This document shows, piece by piece, positions 1 to 7,902 of a stretch of DNA of 22,733 bases (the first letter of the stretch is position 1; each line of letters begins with the position of its first letter). The notes under the pieces were generated by a model. That model worked only from the letters and a program-made list of their open reading frames with translations, was not told the origin of the DNA and made no database searches. Both the position numbers and the translations under genes were made by a program. Source of the DNA: an uncultured Prevotellaceae bacterium (GTDB taxonomy: Bacteria > Bacteroidota > Bacteroidia > Bacteroidales > Bacteroidaceae); the NCBI GenBank assembly GCA_902771155.1, contig CACXVS010000046.1, forward strand, positions 1 through 22,733, in the 5' to 3' direction.

Positions 1-50
1 CTGCGCCGATGGTACTGCAATGCAATGCGGGAGAGTAGGAGGCCGCCGTC
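1..50 (+). rRNA. rrf: 5S ribosomal RNA, 3' end only
   Basis: The first ~50 bases match the conserved 3' third of bacterial 5S rRNA: CTGCGCCGATGGTACTGC, then GCGGGAGAGTAGG and a GCCGCC tail. The rest of the gene, and presumably the 16S-23S part of the rRNA operon, lies to the left of the window. The exact 3' end (about 47-52) cannot be fixed because the 5' strand of the closing helix is not visible. An intrinsic terminator follows within 15 nt, which fits the end of an rRNA operon. Confidence 0.9.
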
Positions 51-64
51 TTTTTTCAAGTGAG

Positions 65-98
65 AAGCCCTGAAGATACAATATCTTTGGGGCTTTTT
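65..98 (+). terminator. Rho-independent terminator of the rRNA operon
   Basis: A 14-bp stem (AAGCCC at 65-70 pairing with GGGCTT at 90-95, inner arm 71-78 with 82-89 including two G-U pairs) closes a 3-nt CAA loop and runs into TTTTT. It lies just after the 5S rRNA end and before the kinase start, so it should stop rRNA transcription. Its right arm contains TATCTTTG, a match to the Bacteroidetes -7 element (separate entry). Confidence 0.85.
82..89 (+). promoter_or_regulatory. Candidate -7 promoter element for the histidine kinase
   Basis: TATCTTTG fits the Bacteroidetes -7 consensus TAnnTTTG and would place transcription start near 93-96, giving a leader of about 20 nt before the ATG at 114. 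No TTTG is found at the -33 distance, so the match is half a promoter. It is the only -7 match I see between the rRNA terminator and the kinase. The alternative is transcription by read-through from the rRNA operon. Confidence 0.35.
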
Positions 99-113
99 CG
101 TTTATATAGGTGT

Positions 114-1280
114 ATGCAGTGGACTGACAGAATAAGACAAGTAAAAATACTCCTGGTGCTGGCAGCGATTGTGATTGCCGTCACCTCTCTCTTGGTGTCA
201 CATTATCTTGTCAAAGATCTTTCCAATGAGGAGCGTAAGAAGATGGAAACTTGGGCGCAGGCTCTCCATGTTCTAAATCATGCTGATGATAATACTGATC
301 TGACGTTGGTCCTGGATGTCATTCAAGGTAATAATACGATACCTGTCGTTGTTCTCGACAATGCAGGACATGTGAATGACTACCGTAATATCGTGATAGA
401 TGAAAACACAGCCAAGGATTCTGATTCGTATGTAGCCGCATATGCCAAAAAGCTTTATGATAATGGCAAATATATTAAGATCAGTCTTGGTGATTCGATT
501 AACTCTAAGGAATACCAATTAGTATGCTATGACGAATCGACATTGCTGAAACGCCTTGCTTCCTATCCTTATTGGCAACTGGGAATTGTGATGATCTTTG
601 TTGTTGTTGCCATCTTTGCCTTGCTGTCCTCTAAAAAGGCAGAGCAGAATAAGGTTTGGGTGGGATTGTCGAAAGAAACAGCCCATCAACTTGGCACTCC
701 TATATCCAGTCTGATGGCTTGGGTGGAGATCTTGAAGGAGAATCACCCTGACGATGATCTGATACCAGAAATGGACAAAGATGTGAAGCGTCTGGAACGT
801 ATAGCAGAACGTTTCTCCAAGATAGGTTCCTTGCCGGAACCCAAAGAGAGTTCCATGAACAATGTATTGGATCATGTGATTGACTACATGGATCGTCGTA
901 CTTCGAATAAAGTGGAGATTGTCCGCAATGTTCCTGACCACGAGGTGATCGTCAGCATGAATGCCTCCCTGTTTGAATGGGTTATTGAGAACCTCTGCAA
1001 GAATGCTGTTGATGCGATGGAAGGCAGCGGTAGAATCGAAATTACAATGAAGGAAGAAGGCAGTCGGGTGGTGATAGAAGTCTCGGATAACGGAAAAGGT
1101 ATACGTAAGAAAGACATCAGAAACATCTTCACACCAGGTTTTACTACCAAACAGCGTGGTTGGGGACTCGGTCTGTCGCTTGCTCGTCGTATTGTTGAGG
1201 ATTATCATAAAGGGCGTATTTTTGTTAAATCCTCGGAGGTGGGTAAAGGAACGACCTTCAGGATAGAACTCCCGAAATGA
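114..1280 (+). CDS. Membrane sensor histidine kinase
   Basis: Two-component sensor kinase of 388 aa that should autophosphorylate on histidine and pass the phosphate to a response regulator not in the window. Two membrane helices (about 9-31 and 153-174) bracket a ~120-residue periplasmic sensor region with no domain I recognise. The H box is HQLGTPISSL with phospho-acceptor H191. The ATPase part has an N box (ENLCKNAVDAM, N293), DNGKGI, and a G2 box GWGLGLSLARRI from about 349. No clear HAMP domain separates helix 2 from the H box. The frame is open from a GTG at 60, but that region is the rRNA terminator, so I take ATG 114, which begins just before the first membrane helix. It appears to be an orphan kinase here. 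Ligand and partner are unknown. Confidence 0.88.
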   Translation: MQWTDRIRQVKILLVLAAIVIAVTSLLVSHYLVKDLSNEERKKMETWAQALHVLNHADDNTDLTLVLDVIQGNNTIPVVVLDNAGHVNDYRNIVIDENTAKDSDSYVAAYAKKLYDNGKYIKISLGDSINSKEYQLVCYDESTLLKRLASYPYWQLGIVMIFVVVAIFALLSSKKAEQNKVWVGLSKETAHQLGTPISSLMAWVEILKENHPDDDLIPEMDKDVKRLERIAERFSKIGSLPEPKESSMNNVLDHVIDYMDRRTSNKVEIVRNVPDHEVIVSMNASLFEWVIENLCKNAVDAMEGSGRIEITMKEEGSRVVIEVSDNGKGIRKKDIRNIFTPGFTTKQRGWGLGLSLARRIVEDYHKGRIFVKSSEVGKGTTFRIELPK

Positions 1281-1289
1281 GAGCGATTA

Positions 1290-1317
1290 TTGCACAAACG
1301 CCCCCTTTTTTGTGTAA
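1290..1317 (+). other. Imperfect hairpin after the kinase, possible weak terminator
   Basis: TTGCACAAA (1290-1298) can pair with TTTGTGTAA (1309-1317, one G-U pair) around a C-rich loop in the short gap after the kinase stop. There is no uridine tract downstream, so termination would be weak. It may only be chance. Confidence 0.25.
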
Positions 1318-1398
1318 TATAACCTGTTGATAGTGATGTATTTTGCCCGAAAATGATAAAAAATACAAATGAGAGTCTGATATATGAAAAAAAGTTTG

Positions 1399-1406
1399 TA
1401 ACTTTG
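1399..1406 (+). promoter_or_regulatory. -7 promoter element for DUF177-rpmF-fabH-era-der
   Basis: TAACTTTG matches the Bacteroidetes -7 consensus TAnnTTTG exactly. The expected start of transcription (about 1410-1412) is only a few bases before the ATG pair at 1416/1419. No good TTTG is seen at the -33 distance. The element lies inside the upstream in-frame extension of the next reading frame (open from ATG 1353), which argues that the extension is not translated from this transcript. Confidence 0.55.
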
Positions 1407-1415
1407 CAACCCGTT

Positions 1416-1898
1416 ATGATGAATAGTCTGGAGTTTCTGAAGATTGACCTGAAAGGTCTGAAGGAAGAGGAGACATCCTTGGAACTCAGTCTTGAGAATG
1501 ATTTCTTTAAGGCTTTAGATGGTGCCGAGGTAAAACAGGGCTCTTTGCACGTGTCGGTGTCTATACGCAAGGCTTCCGGCTTTTTCGAACTTCTGTTCCA
1601 CACCAAAGGCTATGTCGTCATACCCTGCGACCGATGTCTGGACGATATGGAGCAGCCGGTGGAAACCGATAACCGTCTCATTGTCAAGTTCGGAAGCAGT
1701 TACTCAGAGGAAGATGATATCATCGTAGTGCCTGAGGACGAAGGAATACTCGACATGTCGTGGTTCATCTATGAGTTTGTCACACTGGCTATACCCATCA
1801 GGCATGTGCATGCACCTGGCAAGTGCAACCCTGCCATGACGAAAGCTCTGGAAGAGCTGTCAGCTGACCGAAGCAGCGATGAGGAGTCAAAAGTTTAA
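1416..1898 (+). CDS. DUF177 (YceD-like) protein
   Basis: A 160-aa protein of the YceD/DUF177 family, whose members are usually encoded just before rpmF. The plant and bacterial homologues are linked to 23S rRNA accumulation or ribosome assembly. Seen here: the family's IPCDRCLDDM core with C71 and C74, then an acidic stretch (about 98-110), then the IYEFVTLAIP...RHVH...G.CN block with C137, as in Bacteroidetes members. The cysteines may bind a metal, which is inference. The frame is open from ATG 1353, but a promoter -7 element lies at 1399-1406 and the family N-terminus begins close to LKIDLKGL, so ATG 1416 (or 1419) is preferred. rpmF follows after 22 nt. It is followed by ribosome and lipid genes in what looks like one operon. 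Confidence 0.85.
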   Translation: MMNSLEFLKIDLKGLKEEETSLELSLENDFFKALDGAEVKQGSLHVSVSIRKASGFFELLFHTKGYVVIPCDRCLDDMEQPVETDNRLIVKFGSSYSEEDDIIVVPEDEGILDMSWFIYEFVTLAIPIRHVHAPGKCNPAMTKALEELSADRSSDEESKV

Positions 1899-1920
1899 GA
1901 ATTAAAATTTTAGAATAATT

Positions 1921-2112
1921 ATGGCACATCCTAAAAGAAGACAATCAAGCACTCGTCAGGCCAAGCGTCGTACTCACGACAAGGCTGTAGCTCCCACACT
2001 CGCAGTATGCCCTAACTGTGGCGCATATTACGTTTATCACACAGTATGTCCGACATGCGGTTACTATCGTGGTAAGGTGGCTATCAAGAAAGAAGACGTA
2101 GTAGCTGAATAA
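1921..2112 (+). CDS. rpmF: 50S ribosomal protein bL32
   Basis: A 63-aa protein, the usual size of bL32, part of the large ribosomal subunit. It starts MAHPKRRQSSTRQ, the typical basic N-terminus (usually MAVPKRK...), and carries a four-cysteine zinc motif (C30, C33, C43, C46), so this is the zinc-binding C+ form. It sits directly between DUF177 and fabH, the classical neighbourhood. The stop codon TAA shares its last base with the fabH start codon (1-nt overlap at 2112), which suggests translational coupling. In E. coli plsX lies between rpmF and fabH, but here it is absent. Confidence 0.97.
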   Translation: MAHPKRRQSSTRQAKRRTHDKAVAPTLAVCPNCGAYYVYHTVCPTCGYYRGKVAIKKEDVVAE

Positions 2113-3119
2113 TGAGTAAAATTAACGCGATAATCACCGGCATTGGCGGATTCGTTCCCGACTATGTCCTCACCAATGAGGAGTTGTCGAGAATGGTGGA
2201 TACCAATGATGAGTGGATCATGACGCGTGTTGGTATCAAGGAGCGCCGCATCCTCACAGAGGAAGGTCTCGGCACCAGTTATATGGCCCGTAAGGCTGCC
2301 AAGCAACTGATGCAGAAGACCGGGGTGGATCCTGATACAATTGATGCGCTGATAGTAACCACTTCCACGGCGGATTATAAGTTCCCATCCACAGCCAGCA
2401 TCGTGGTAGGTAAGCTTGCTTTGAAGAACGCATTCGCGTTTGACTTCTGGGGTGCTTGCTGTGGATTCCTCTATTCGCTCGATGTGGCTGCATCGATGAT
2501 TCAGAGTGGACGTTATAAGCGGATTATCGTCATCGGTGCCGATAAGATGTCGTCGGTGACGGATTATAAAGACCGTCAGACTTGTCCCCTTTTCGGCGAC
2601 GGTGCAGCTGCAGTCATGGTGGAAGCCACTGAGGAACAGAACATTGGTGTGATGGATTCATATCTGCGCACGGATGGTAAGGGGCTGCCCTTCCTTCACA
2701 TGAAAGCTGGAGGTTCTGTTTGTCCGCCTTCGCATTTCACGGTTGACCACCGTCTTCACTACCTCTATCAGGAGGGGCGTACGGTGTTCCGTTATGCGGT
2801 GACGAACATGAGTAACGACTGTGTGCTGATAGCCGAGCGCAACGGACTGAACAAGGACAATATCCAGTGGGTGGTCCCCCATCAGGCTAACATGCGTATC
2901 ATCGAGGCAGTGGCCAAGCGTCTTGAACTGCCGATGGATCAGGTAATGGTGAATATTGAGCACTACGGTAATACGAGTGCCGCCACGATTCCGCTGGCTA
3001 TGTGGGATTATGAGAGCAGACTCAGAAAAGGCGACAATATGATTCTCACCGCCTTTGGTGCAGGATTCGTACATGGAGCGTCCTATCTGAAATGGGCATA
3101 CGATGGAAACGAAAAGTGA
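2112..3119 (+). CDS. fabH: 3-oxoacyl-[ACP] synthase III (KAS III)
   Basis: FabH condenses an acyl-CoA primer with malonyl-ACP in the first round of type II fatty acid synthesis in the cytoplasm. The 335-aa protein has the full thiolase-fold triad: C116 in GACCGFLY (family AACSGF), H257 in VVPHQANMRI, and N287 in HYGNTSAATIP. The C-terminal glycine-rich AFGAGFVHGA loop is also present. Length is close to the family norm (~317-340). The start codon overlaps the rpmF stop by one base. Era begins ~10-20 nt downstream on the same strand. The primer preference (acetyl or branched short chain) cannot be read from the sequence, though Bacteroidales commonly make branched fatty acids. Confidence 0.96.
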   Translation: MSKINAIITGIGGFVPDYVLTNEELSRMVDTNDEWIMTRVGIKERRILTEEGLGTSYMARKAAKQLMQKTGVDPDTIDALIVTTSTADYKFPSTASIVVGKLALKNAFAFDFWGACCGFLYSLDVAASMIQSGRYKRIIVIGADKMSSVTDYKDRQTCPLFGDGAAAVMVEATEEQNIGVMDSYLRTDGKGLPFLHMKAGGSVCPPSHFTVDHRLHYLYQEGRTVFRYAVTNMSNDCVLIAERNGLNKDNIQWVVPHQANMRIIEAVAKRLELPMDQVMVNIEHYGNTSAATIPLAMWDYESRLRKGDNMILTAFGAGFVHGASYLKWAYDGNEK

Positions 3120-3129
3120 TAGGTGACAA

Positions 3130-4044
3130 GTGACAAGTGTGCATAAGGCCGGATTCGTCAATATCGTTGGGAACCCTAACGTAGGAAAGAGTACGCTCAT
3201 GAACCAGTTGGTTGGTGAGCGTATTTCTATTGCTACGTTTAAGGCACAGACCACCCGACATCGTATCATGGGTATCGTGAATACCCCTGAGATGCAGATT
3301 GTTTTCTCTGATACACCAGGGGTCCTGAAGCCGAATTATAAGTTACAGGAATCCATGCTCGCTTTCTCAGAGTCGGCACTGCAGGATGCAGATATTCTGC
3401 TCTATGTTACCGATGTTGTGGAGAACCCTGAGAAAAACATGGACTTCTTGGTAAAGGTGCAGCGGATGGAGATTCCTGTGATTTTGCTGATCAATAAGAT
3501 TGATGAGTTGGGTTCTGGGAATACTGGAAAAAACAGCCAGCAGGCTCTTGCCGAAATTGTCGAACATTGGCATACTCTTCTTCCGAAAGCCGAGATCCTG
3601 CCTATCTCAGCAAAGAATAAGTTTGGTGTGGATATCCTGTTGAAGCGTATTCAGGAATTGCTACCAGAAAGTCCTGCCTACTTTGATAAGGATCAGTTGA
3701 CTGACAAACCTGCACGTTTCTTTGTTTCGGAAATCATCCGTGAGAAGATCCTGCTCTACTATGACAAGGAGATTCCTTATAGTGTGGAGGTGGCAGTGGA
3801 GAGTTTCAAGGAGACGGATAAGAACATCCACATCAATGTGGTCATCTATGTGGAGCGCGACTCCCAGAAGGGCATTATCATCGGACACCAGGGCGTGGCC
3901 CTGAAGAAAGTTTCGACTGAGGCCCGTAAGGCTTTGGAGAAGTTCTTCGACAAGCCAATCTATCTGGAAACCTTTGTAAAGGTTGATAAAGACTGGCGCA
4001 GCTCTGAACGTGAATTGAATCATTTCGGATATAACCCCGATTAG
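3130..4044 (+). CDS. era: GTPase Era, 16S rRNA/30S assembly factor
   Basis: Era binds the 3' end of 16S rRNA and helps mature the small ribosomal subunit. The GTPase domain shows G1 GNPNVGKST (14-22), the QTTRHR switch region (40-45), G3 DTPG (61-64), G4 NKID (122-125) and G5 SAK (160-162). The C-terminal KH domain carries the RNA-binding GHQG loop (252-255). Length is 304 aa, as expected. There is no ATG at the start: GTG 3130 gives MTSVHKAGF, while an in-frame GTG at 3139 gives [11 protein letters not shown], which looks more like related proteins, so 3139 may be the true start. The two GTGs lie in a short GTGACAA direct repeat. Der follows after 4 nt. Confidence 0.96.
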   Translation: MTSVHKAGFVNIVGNPNVGKSTLMNQLVGERISIATFKAQTTRHRIMGIVNTPEMQIVFSDTPGVLKPNYKLQESMLAFSESALQDADILLYVTDVVENPEKNMDFLVKVQRMEIPVILLINKIDELGSGNTGKNSQQALAEIVEHWHTLLPKAEILPISAKNKFGVDILLKRIQELLPESPAYFDKDQLTDKPARFFVSEIIREKILLYYDKEIPYSVEVAVESFKETDKNIHINVVIYVERDSQKGIIIGHQGVALKKVSTEARKALEKFFDKPIYLETFVKVDKDWRSSERELNHFGYNPD

Positions 4045-4048
4045 TATT

Positions 4049-5362
4049 ATGGCAAATTTAGTAGCAATCGTAGGACGCCCGAACGTGGGTAAATCGACCT
4101 TGTTTAATCGCTTGACGAAAAGTCGTCAGGCAATTGTCAGTAATGAGGCCGGAACAACGCGTGACCGCCAATATGGTAAGTGCGAATGGAACGGACGAGA
4201 GTTCTCCGTTGTGGATACCGGCGGCTGGGTGGTAAACTCCGACGATATATTTGAGGAAGAGATCCGTAAGCAGGTTGTCATAGCCACAGAGGAAGCAGAT
4301 CTTGTGTTATTCCTTTGTGACATTACCAATGGTGTGACAGATCTCGATCTTGACGTAGCACAGATCTTACGTCGAGCAAAACTGCCTGTAGTGCTTGTTG
4401 TCAACAAGGCCGACGACGGGAAGGATCTCTATGACCAGTACGAATTCTATAAGCTCGGACTTGGTGATCCGTTCCCCATCAGTGCAGCGACAGGTAGCGG
4501 TACTGGCGATCTCTTGGATAAGGTGTTGGAGATGCTGCCTGAGAAAAAGAGCGACGAAACTGAAGACGGGATTCCCCGTTTTGCTGTGGTTGGCCGTCCT
4601 AATGCAGGCAAGTCTAGTCTTATTAATGCCTTTATAGGTGAGGATCGTCATATCGTGACGGATATAGCTGGTACGACGCGTGATAGTATCTATACCCGGT
4701 ACGACAAGTTTGGTTTTGACTTCTATCTTGTGGATACGGCAGGAATCCGACGTAAGAATAAGGTGACGGAAGATCTCGAGTTCTACTCGGTGATGCGTTC
4801 CATCCGTGCCATTGAAAACAGTGATGTCTGTATCCTGATGATTGATGCCACTCGTGGTATTGAGGCGCAGGATATGAACATCTTCCAACTCATCCAGAAG
4901 AACAATAAATCCTTGGTCGTTGTCGTCAACAAGTGGGACCTTGTTGAGGATAAATCACAGGTGGTGATAGACACTTTTACGAATGCCATTCGTGAGCGCA
5001 TGGCTCCATTTGTGGATTTCCCCATCATCTTCGGTTCTGCACTTACAAAACAACGTATCTTTAAGGTGCTGGAGACGGCTAAGGATGTGTATCTGCACCG
5101 TAAGGCGAAGATAGGTACGTCAAAACTCAATGAAGTAATGCTCCCGCTGATAGAGGCATATCCGCCTCCTTCGGTAAAAGGCAAGTATATCAAGATAAAA
5201 TATGTGGCACAGGTGCCCGACACGCAGATACCAACCTTCGTGTTCTACGCTAATTTGCCGCAGTATGTAAAAGAGCCTTATAAGCGCTTCCTGGAGAATA
5301 AAATCCGGGAGAACTGGACGCTGACGGGTTCGCCTATTAACGTGTTTGTCCGTCAGAAATGA
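4049..5362 (+). CDS. der: Tandem-domain ribosome-assembly GTPase Der (EngA)
   Basis: Der is the only bacterial GTPase family with two consecutive G domains and acts in 50S subunit assembly. First domain: GRPNVGKST (9-17), DTGG (56-59), NKAD (119-122). Second domain: GRPNAGKSS (182-190), DTAG (229-232), NKWD (294-297). A KH-like C-terminal domain follows to residue 437. All motifs are intact and the length is normal. It starts 4 nt after era, and its stop overlaps the next gene's start in an ATGA, so era, der and the lipoprotein gene are probably one transcript. Confidence 0.97.
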   Translation: MANLVAIVGRPNVGKSTLFNRLTKSRQAIVSNEAGTTRDRQYGKCEWNGREFSVVDTGGWVVNSDDIFEEEIRKQVVIATEEADLVLFLCDITNGVTDLDLDVAQILRRAKLPVVLVVNKADDGKDLYDQYEFYKLGLGDPFPISAATGSGTGDLLDKVLEMLPEKKSDETEDGIPRFAVVGRPNAGKSSLINAFIGEDRHIVTDIAGTTRDSIYTRYDKFGFDFYLVDTAGIRRKNKVTEDLEFYSVMRSIRAIENSDVCILMIDATRGIEAQDMNIFQLIQKNNKSLVVVVNKWDLVEDKSQVVIDTFTNAIRERMAPFVDFPIIFGSALTKQRIFKVLETAKDVYLHRKAKIGTSKLNEVMLPLIEAYPPPSVKGKYIKIKYVAQVPDTQIPTFVFYANLPQYVKEPYKRFLENKIRENWTLTGSPINVFVRQK

Positions 5363-5769
5363 GGAGGATAGGAGAGAGACTGGCTAAACTAGGCTGCTTC
5401 GTATGTTTTGTGATACTTATGGGAGCCTGCAGTTCTCCGACACGTGAGGAGTTGGCCTCTTTGGCTGCTAAAGGCTATTACGACCACCTGATTCGAGGTG
5501 AGTATGAGCAGTTTCTTGAAGGCAAGGAAATTCTGGCTATTTCAGATGATGCCAGTTACCGCTCCCAGTTGCTCGAAAACTATCGGCGGTTTATGGCTGC
5601 CCAGCAGTCCTCTCACAGGGGTATTCGCGAGGTTCGTATCGTACGTGCCAAGACGGATAGTCTGCAGGCGTACACGAATGTGTTTCTGACACTCTGTTTT
5701 GGTGATTCCACAAACGAGGAGATCGTAGTGCCTATGGTTGAGAAAGAAGGTCGTTGGCGCATGAGATAA
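5359..5769 (+). CDS. Small predicted lipoprotein, function unknown
   Basis: A 136-aa protein with a signal peptide (basic [10 protein letters not shown], hydrophobic 12-22) and a lipobox ending in C24 (LMGAC), so it is probably anchored in the periplasm or outer membrane. The mature part has the pattern [15 protein letters not shown], ...[13 protein letters not shown], ending EGRWRMR. This resembles the compact NTF2/lumazine-binding-like accessory lipoproteins common in Bacteroidetes, but I cannot assign a family firmly. It overlaps der by 4 nt (ATGA), which suggests translational coupling. There are few acidic residues right after the cysteine, so no surface-export signal is evident. Confidence 0.75.
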   Translation: MRRIGERLAKLGCFVCFVILMGACSSPTREELASLAAKGYYDHLIRGEYEQFLEGKEILAISDDASYRSQLLENYRRFMAAQQSSHRGIREVRIVRAKTDSLQAYTNVFLTLCFGDSTNEEIVVPMVEKEGRWRMR

Positions 5770-5789
5770 AAGAATAAAAACGAAAGGAA

Positions 5790-6746
5790 ATGAAAGGATT
5801 AGGAATAAAAAAAGGTCTGACTCTATTGGCAACTGTCTTGATAGCTCATGTTGCCAGTGCTCAGTATGTTCCGGCCATGTCTGTAGGGAAGAAAGTTAAG
5901 GTGCCAGAAAAGGCTGGCTACTGGCATCGTGGTAATACATTCCAGCACTTGGATGTGGCACTTTCGCTCGGAATCACTGGCATTGGTATAGAAGTGGCTT
6001 CACCTATTTGTGAGATTGCGCAAGTGAGGGTGGGCTATGAGTTTATGCCTCATTTCAGGAAGAGTCTTTCCGCTGATCTGATGATTGGCAACGAAGAGTG
6101 TCTCCAGTACGATCAGAACGGAGATCGTATAGAGACCAATTACGACAAGGTGCGTGAGATGATGTACAAAGAGACGGGATACGACATGAACCCGTATGTT
6201 GATATGACAAGTCGCATCACCATGAATAATTTCAAATTCCTGGTGGATATTTTCCCATTGTCAGACAATAAGAAGTTGCATGCCACCATTGGTTTCTACT
6301 GGGGACCTTCGGAGGTTTCTAGGATTGAAAGCAACAGTAGTTCGTACGCTACATTGTATTGTGTCAGTGCCTATAATAATCATCATCAAGAATCCTATGG
6401 CTCTGCAGGCTTCAAGATGGGGTCGTTCGATAGTGGTAGCCAGTATAAGATGACGCCTGGTGATAAAGGTAATATCAATATTCCTGTGAAGACTAATTCC
6501 TTCAAGCCCTACATTGGTGTGGGCTATGAGGCTGCTTTCTCTAAGAAGCATGACGATTTGAAGTTTGCCGTCTCCGGTGGTGTCATGTTCTGGGGAGGCA
6601 AACCTTCGATGGTCACACCTGATGGTGTAAACCTTACGGAGAATGTTAGCGATGTCCCAGGAAAAATAGGTTCCTATGTTGATTTTGTTTCTTTCCTGAA
6701 AGTATGTCCCACGGTCAGCTTCAGGTTTATCAAGAATATTTTTTGA
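5790..6746 (+). CDS. Outer-membrane beta-barrel protein, paralog 1
   Basis: A 318-aa predicted outer-membrane protein with a signal peptide ending ASAQ (about residue 25), alternating hydrophobic strands, and a terminal phenylalanine (RFIKNIF), the usual barrel-end signature. It is a clear paralog of the next gene: shared blocks include QHLDV(A/S)L, TGIGI(E/D)VAS, MNNFKFLVD, GFYWGPS, KTNSFKPY/KSNSFKPY and FWGG. No known domain is recognised. There is a 20-nt gap after the lipoprotein with no promoter match, so it may be read as the tail of the fabH-era-der transcript. Confidence 0.75.
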   Translation: MKGLGIKKGLTLLATVLIAHVASAQYVPAMSVGKKVKVPEKAGYWHRGNTFQHLDVALSLGITGIGIEVASPICEIAQVRVGYEFMPHFRKSLSADLMIGNEECLQYDQNGDRIETNYDKVREMMYKETGYDMNPYVDMTSRITMNNFKFLVDIFPLSDNKKLHATIGFYWGPSEVSRIESNSSSYATLYCVSAYNNHHQESYGSAGFKMGSFDSGSQYKMTPGDKGNINIPVKTNSFKPYIGVGYEAAFSKKHDDLKFAVSGGVMFWGGKPSMVTPDGVNLTENVSDVPGKIGSYVDFVSFLKVCPTVSFRFIKNIF

Positions 6747-6771
6747 ACAAACTATTTAAAAGGATAACATT

Positions 6772-7860
6772 ATGAAGAAATTCGTTTGTATGGCAGCTGT
6801 TGCCTGTCTGGCTCTGCCTCTTCAGGCACAGACCGAGAATCCTCACAACCAGAGTGTTCGGATCCTGAACGAGAATGAGAAGTCAGAGTATATTCCCGTA
6901 TTCCAGTATTGGAAAGAGCACAATATCCTCCAACATCTCGATGTCTCGTTAACTGCGGGAACTACAGGTATCGGTATTGATGTAGCATCACAAATCGGTG
7001 ACTATGTACAGGTACGTGCTGGTTATGATTATATGCCCCGTTTCGATAAGAATTTGAAGTTTAATCTGACCGTTGGTGGCGAACCTGCCCGTCAGTATGA
7101 TTCTGAAGGTAATCGTGTCATTACCAAGTTTGATAAGATGAAGGAACTTCTCTATCAGTTTACTGGTTTTGATATCGAGGATCATGTGGATATGGTAGGC
7201 ACACCAACCATGAACAACTTTAAGTTCTTAGTTGATGTATCGCCTCTTAAGGATTATAAGAACTGGCATGTCACTGCAGGCTTCTATTGGGGACCATCAC
7301 AGTTTGCCCGTGCCGAGAACTCCACTGAAGCTATGGTGTCATTACTGTCTGTTGGCATGTATAACCGTATGTATGAGAAGGCTGTAGCCGGCGAGCCATT
7401 GATTGATTTAAGTGAATTTATTCCCGGAGCAAGTATGAGTATTAATGAAGAGTTGTACGATAAATTAATCAGTTATGGTCGTCTCGGCTTCGCGTTAGGT
7501 ACTTTCAAGCACGATGTAACGGATAATAATGGTGTTGTTCATCACGCAGGCGAGCCTTATATCCTTGAACCCGATGATGATTGTATGGTACGCGTGAAGG
7601 CAAAGTCAAACAGCTTTAAGCCTTATCTGGGCTTTGGTTATAGTGGACGCTTGGTAAAGAACCGTGATGACTGGAAGATTTCCGTCGATGCTGGTGCATT
7701 GTTCTGGGGTGGTACGCCTGATCTTATTGTCCACGACGGCATCAATCTCACGAAGGATGTAGAGAATATAGGAGGTCAGGTCGGAGATTATGTGGATCTT
7801 TTTAAGGTGTTTAAGGTCTATCCTGTGTTGACAGTTAGATTTACTAAAAACATATTCTAA
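6772..7860 (+). CDS. Outer-membrane beta-barrel protein, paralog 2
   Basis: A 362-aa paralog of the preceding gene with a signal peptide (MKKFVCMAAVACLALPLQAQ) and a C-terminal RFTKNIF almost identical to that of its neighbour. Compared with paralog 1 it carries a longer segment at about residues 200-250, probably an extracellular loop or strand insertion. It starts 25 nt after paralog 1 and is followed by a strong hairpin terminator, so it is probably the last gene of the left-hand operon. Function is unknown. A channel, structural or adhesion role would be guesswork. Confidence 0.76.
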   Translation: MKKFVCMAAVACLALPLQAQTENPHNQSVRILNENEKSEYIPVFQYWKEHNILQHLDVSLTAGTTGIGIDVASQIGDYVQVRAGYDYMPRFDKNLKFNLTVGGEPARQYDSEGNRVITKFDKMKELLYQFTGFDIEDHVDMVGTPTMNNFKFLVDVSPLKDYKNWHVTAGFYWGPSQFARAENSTEAMVSLLSVGMYNRMYEKAVAGEPLIDLSEFIPGASMSINEELYDKLISYGRLGFALGTFKHDVTDNNGVVHHAGEPYILEPDDDCMVRVKAKSNSFKPYLGFGYSGRLVKNRDDWKISVDAGALFWGGTPDLIVHDGINLTKDVENIGGQVGDYVDLFKVFKVYPVLTVRFTKNIF

Positions 7861-7870
7861 GTATTAAATA

Positions 7871-7900
7871 AAGAAGCCCGCCAACTTGGCGGGCTTCTTT
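7871..7900. terminator. Bidirectional intrinsic terminator
   Basis: AAGAAGCCCGCCA (7871-7883) pairs perfectly with 7887-7899 around a 3-nt loop, with T-rich sequence on one side and A-rich on the other. It lies between the converging outer-membrane protein gene (stop 7860) and the minus-strand secreted-protein gene (stop 7903) and should serve both. Confidence 0.9.
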
Positions 7901-7902
7901 GT

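Noticed and set aside
60..113. Extended N-terminus of the kinase from GTG 60
   Set aside because: The extension is the 5S terminator hairpin read in frame.
519..1208. 229-aa minus-strand open frame opposite the kinase
   Set aside because: Lies wholly across conserved kinase motifs. Composition unlike a real protein.
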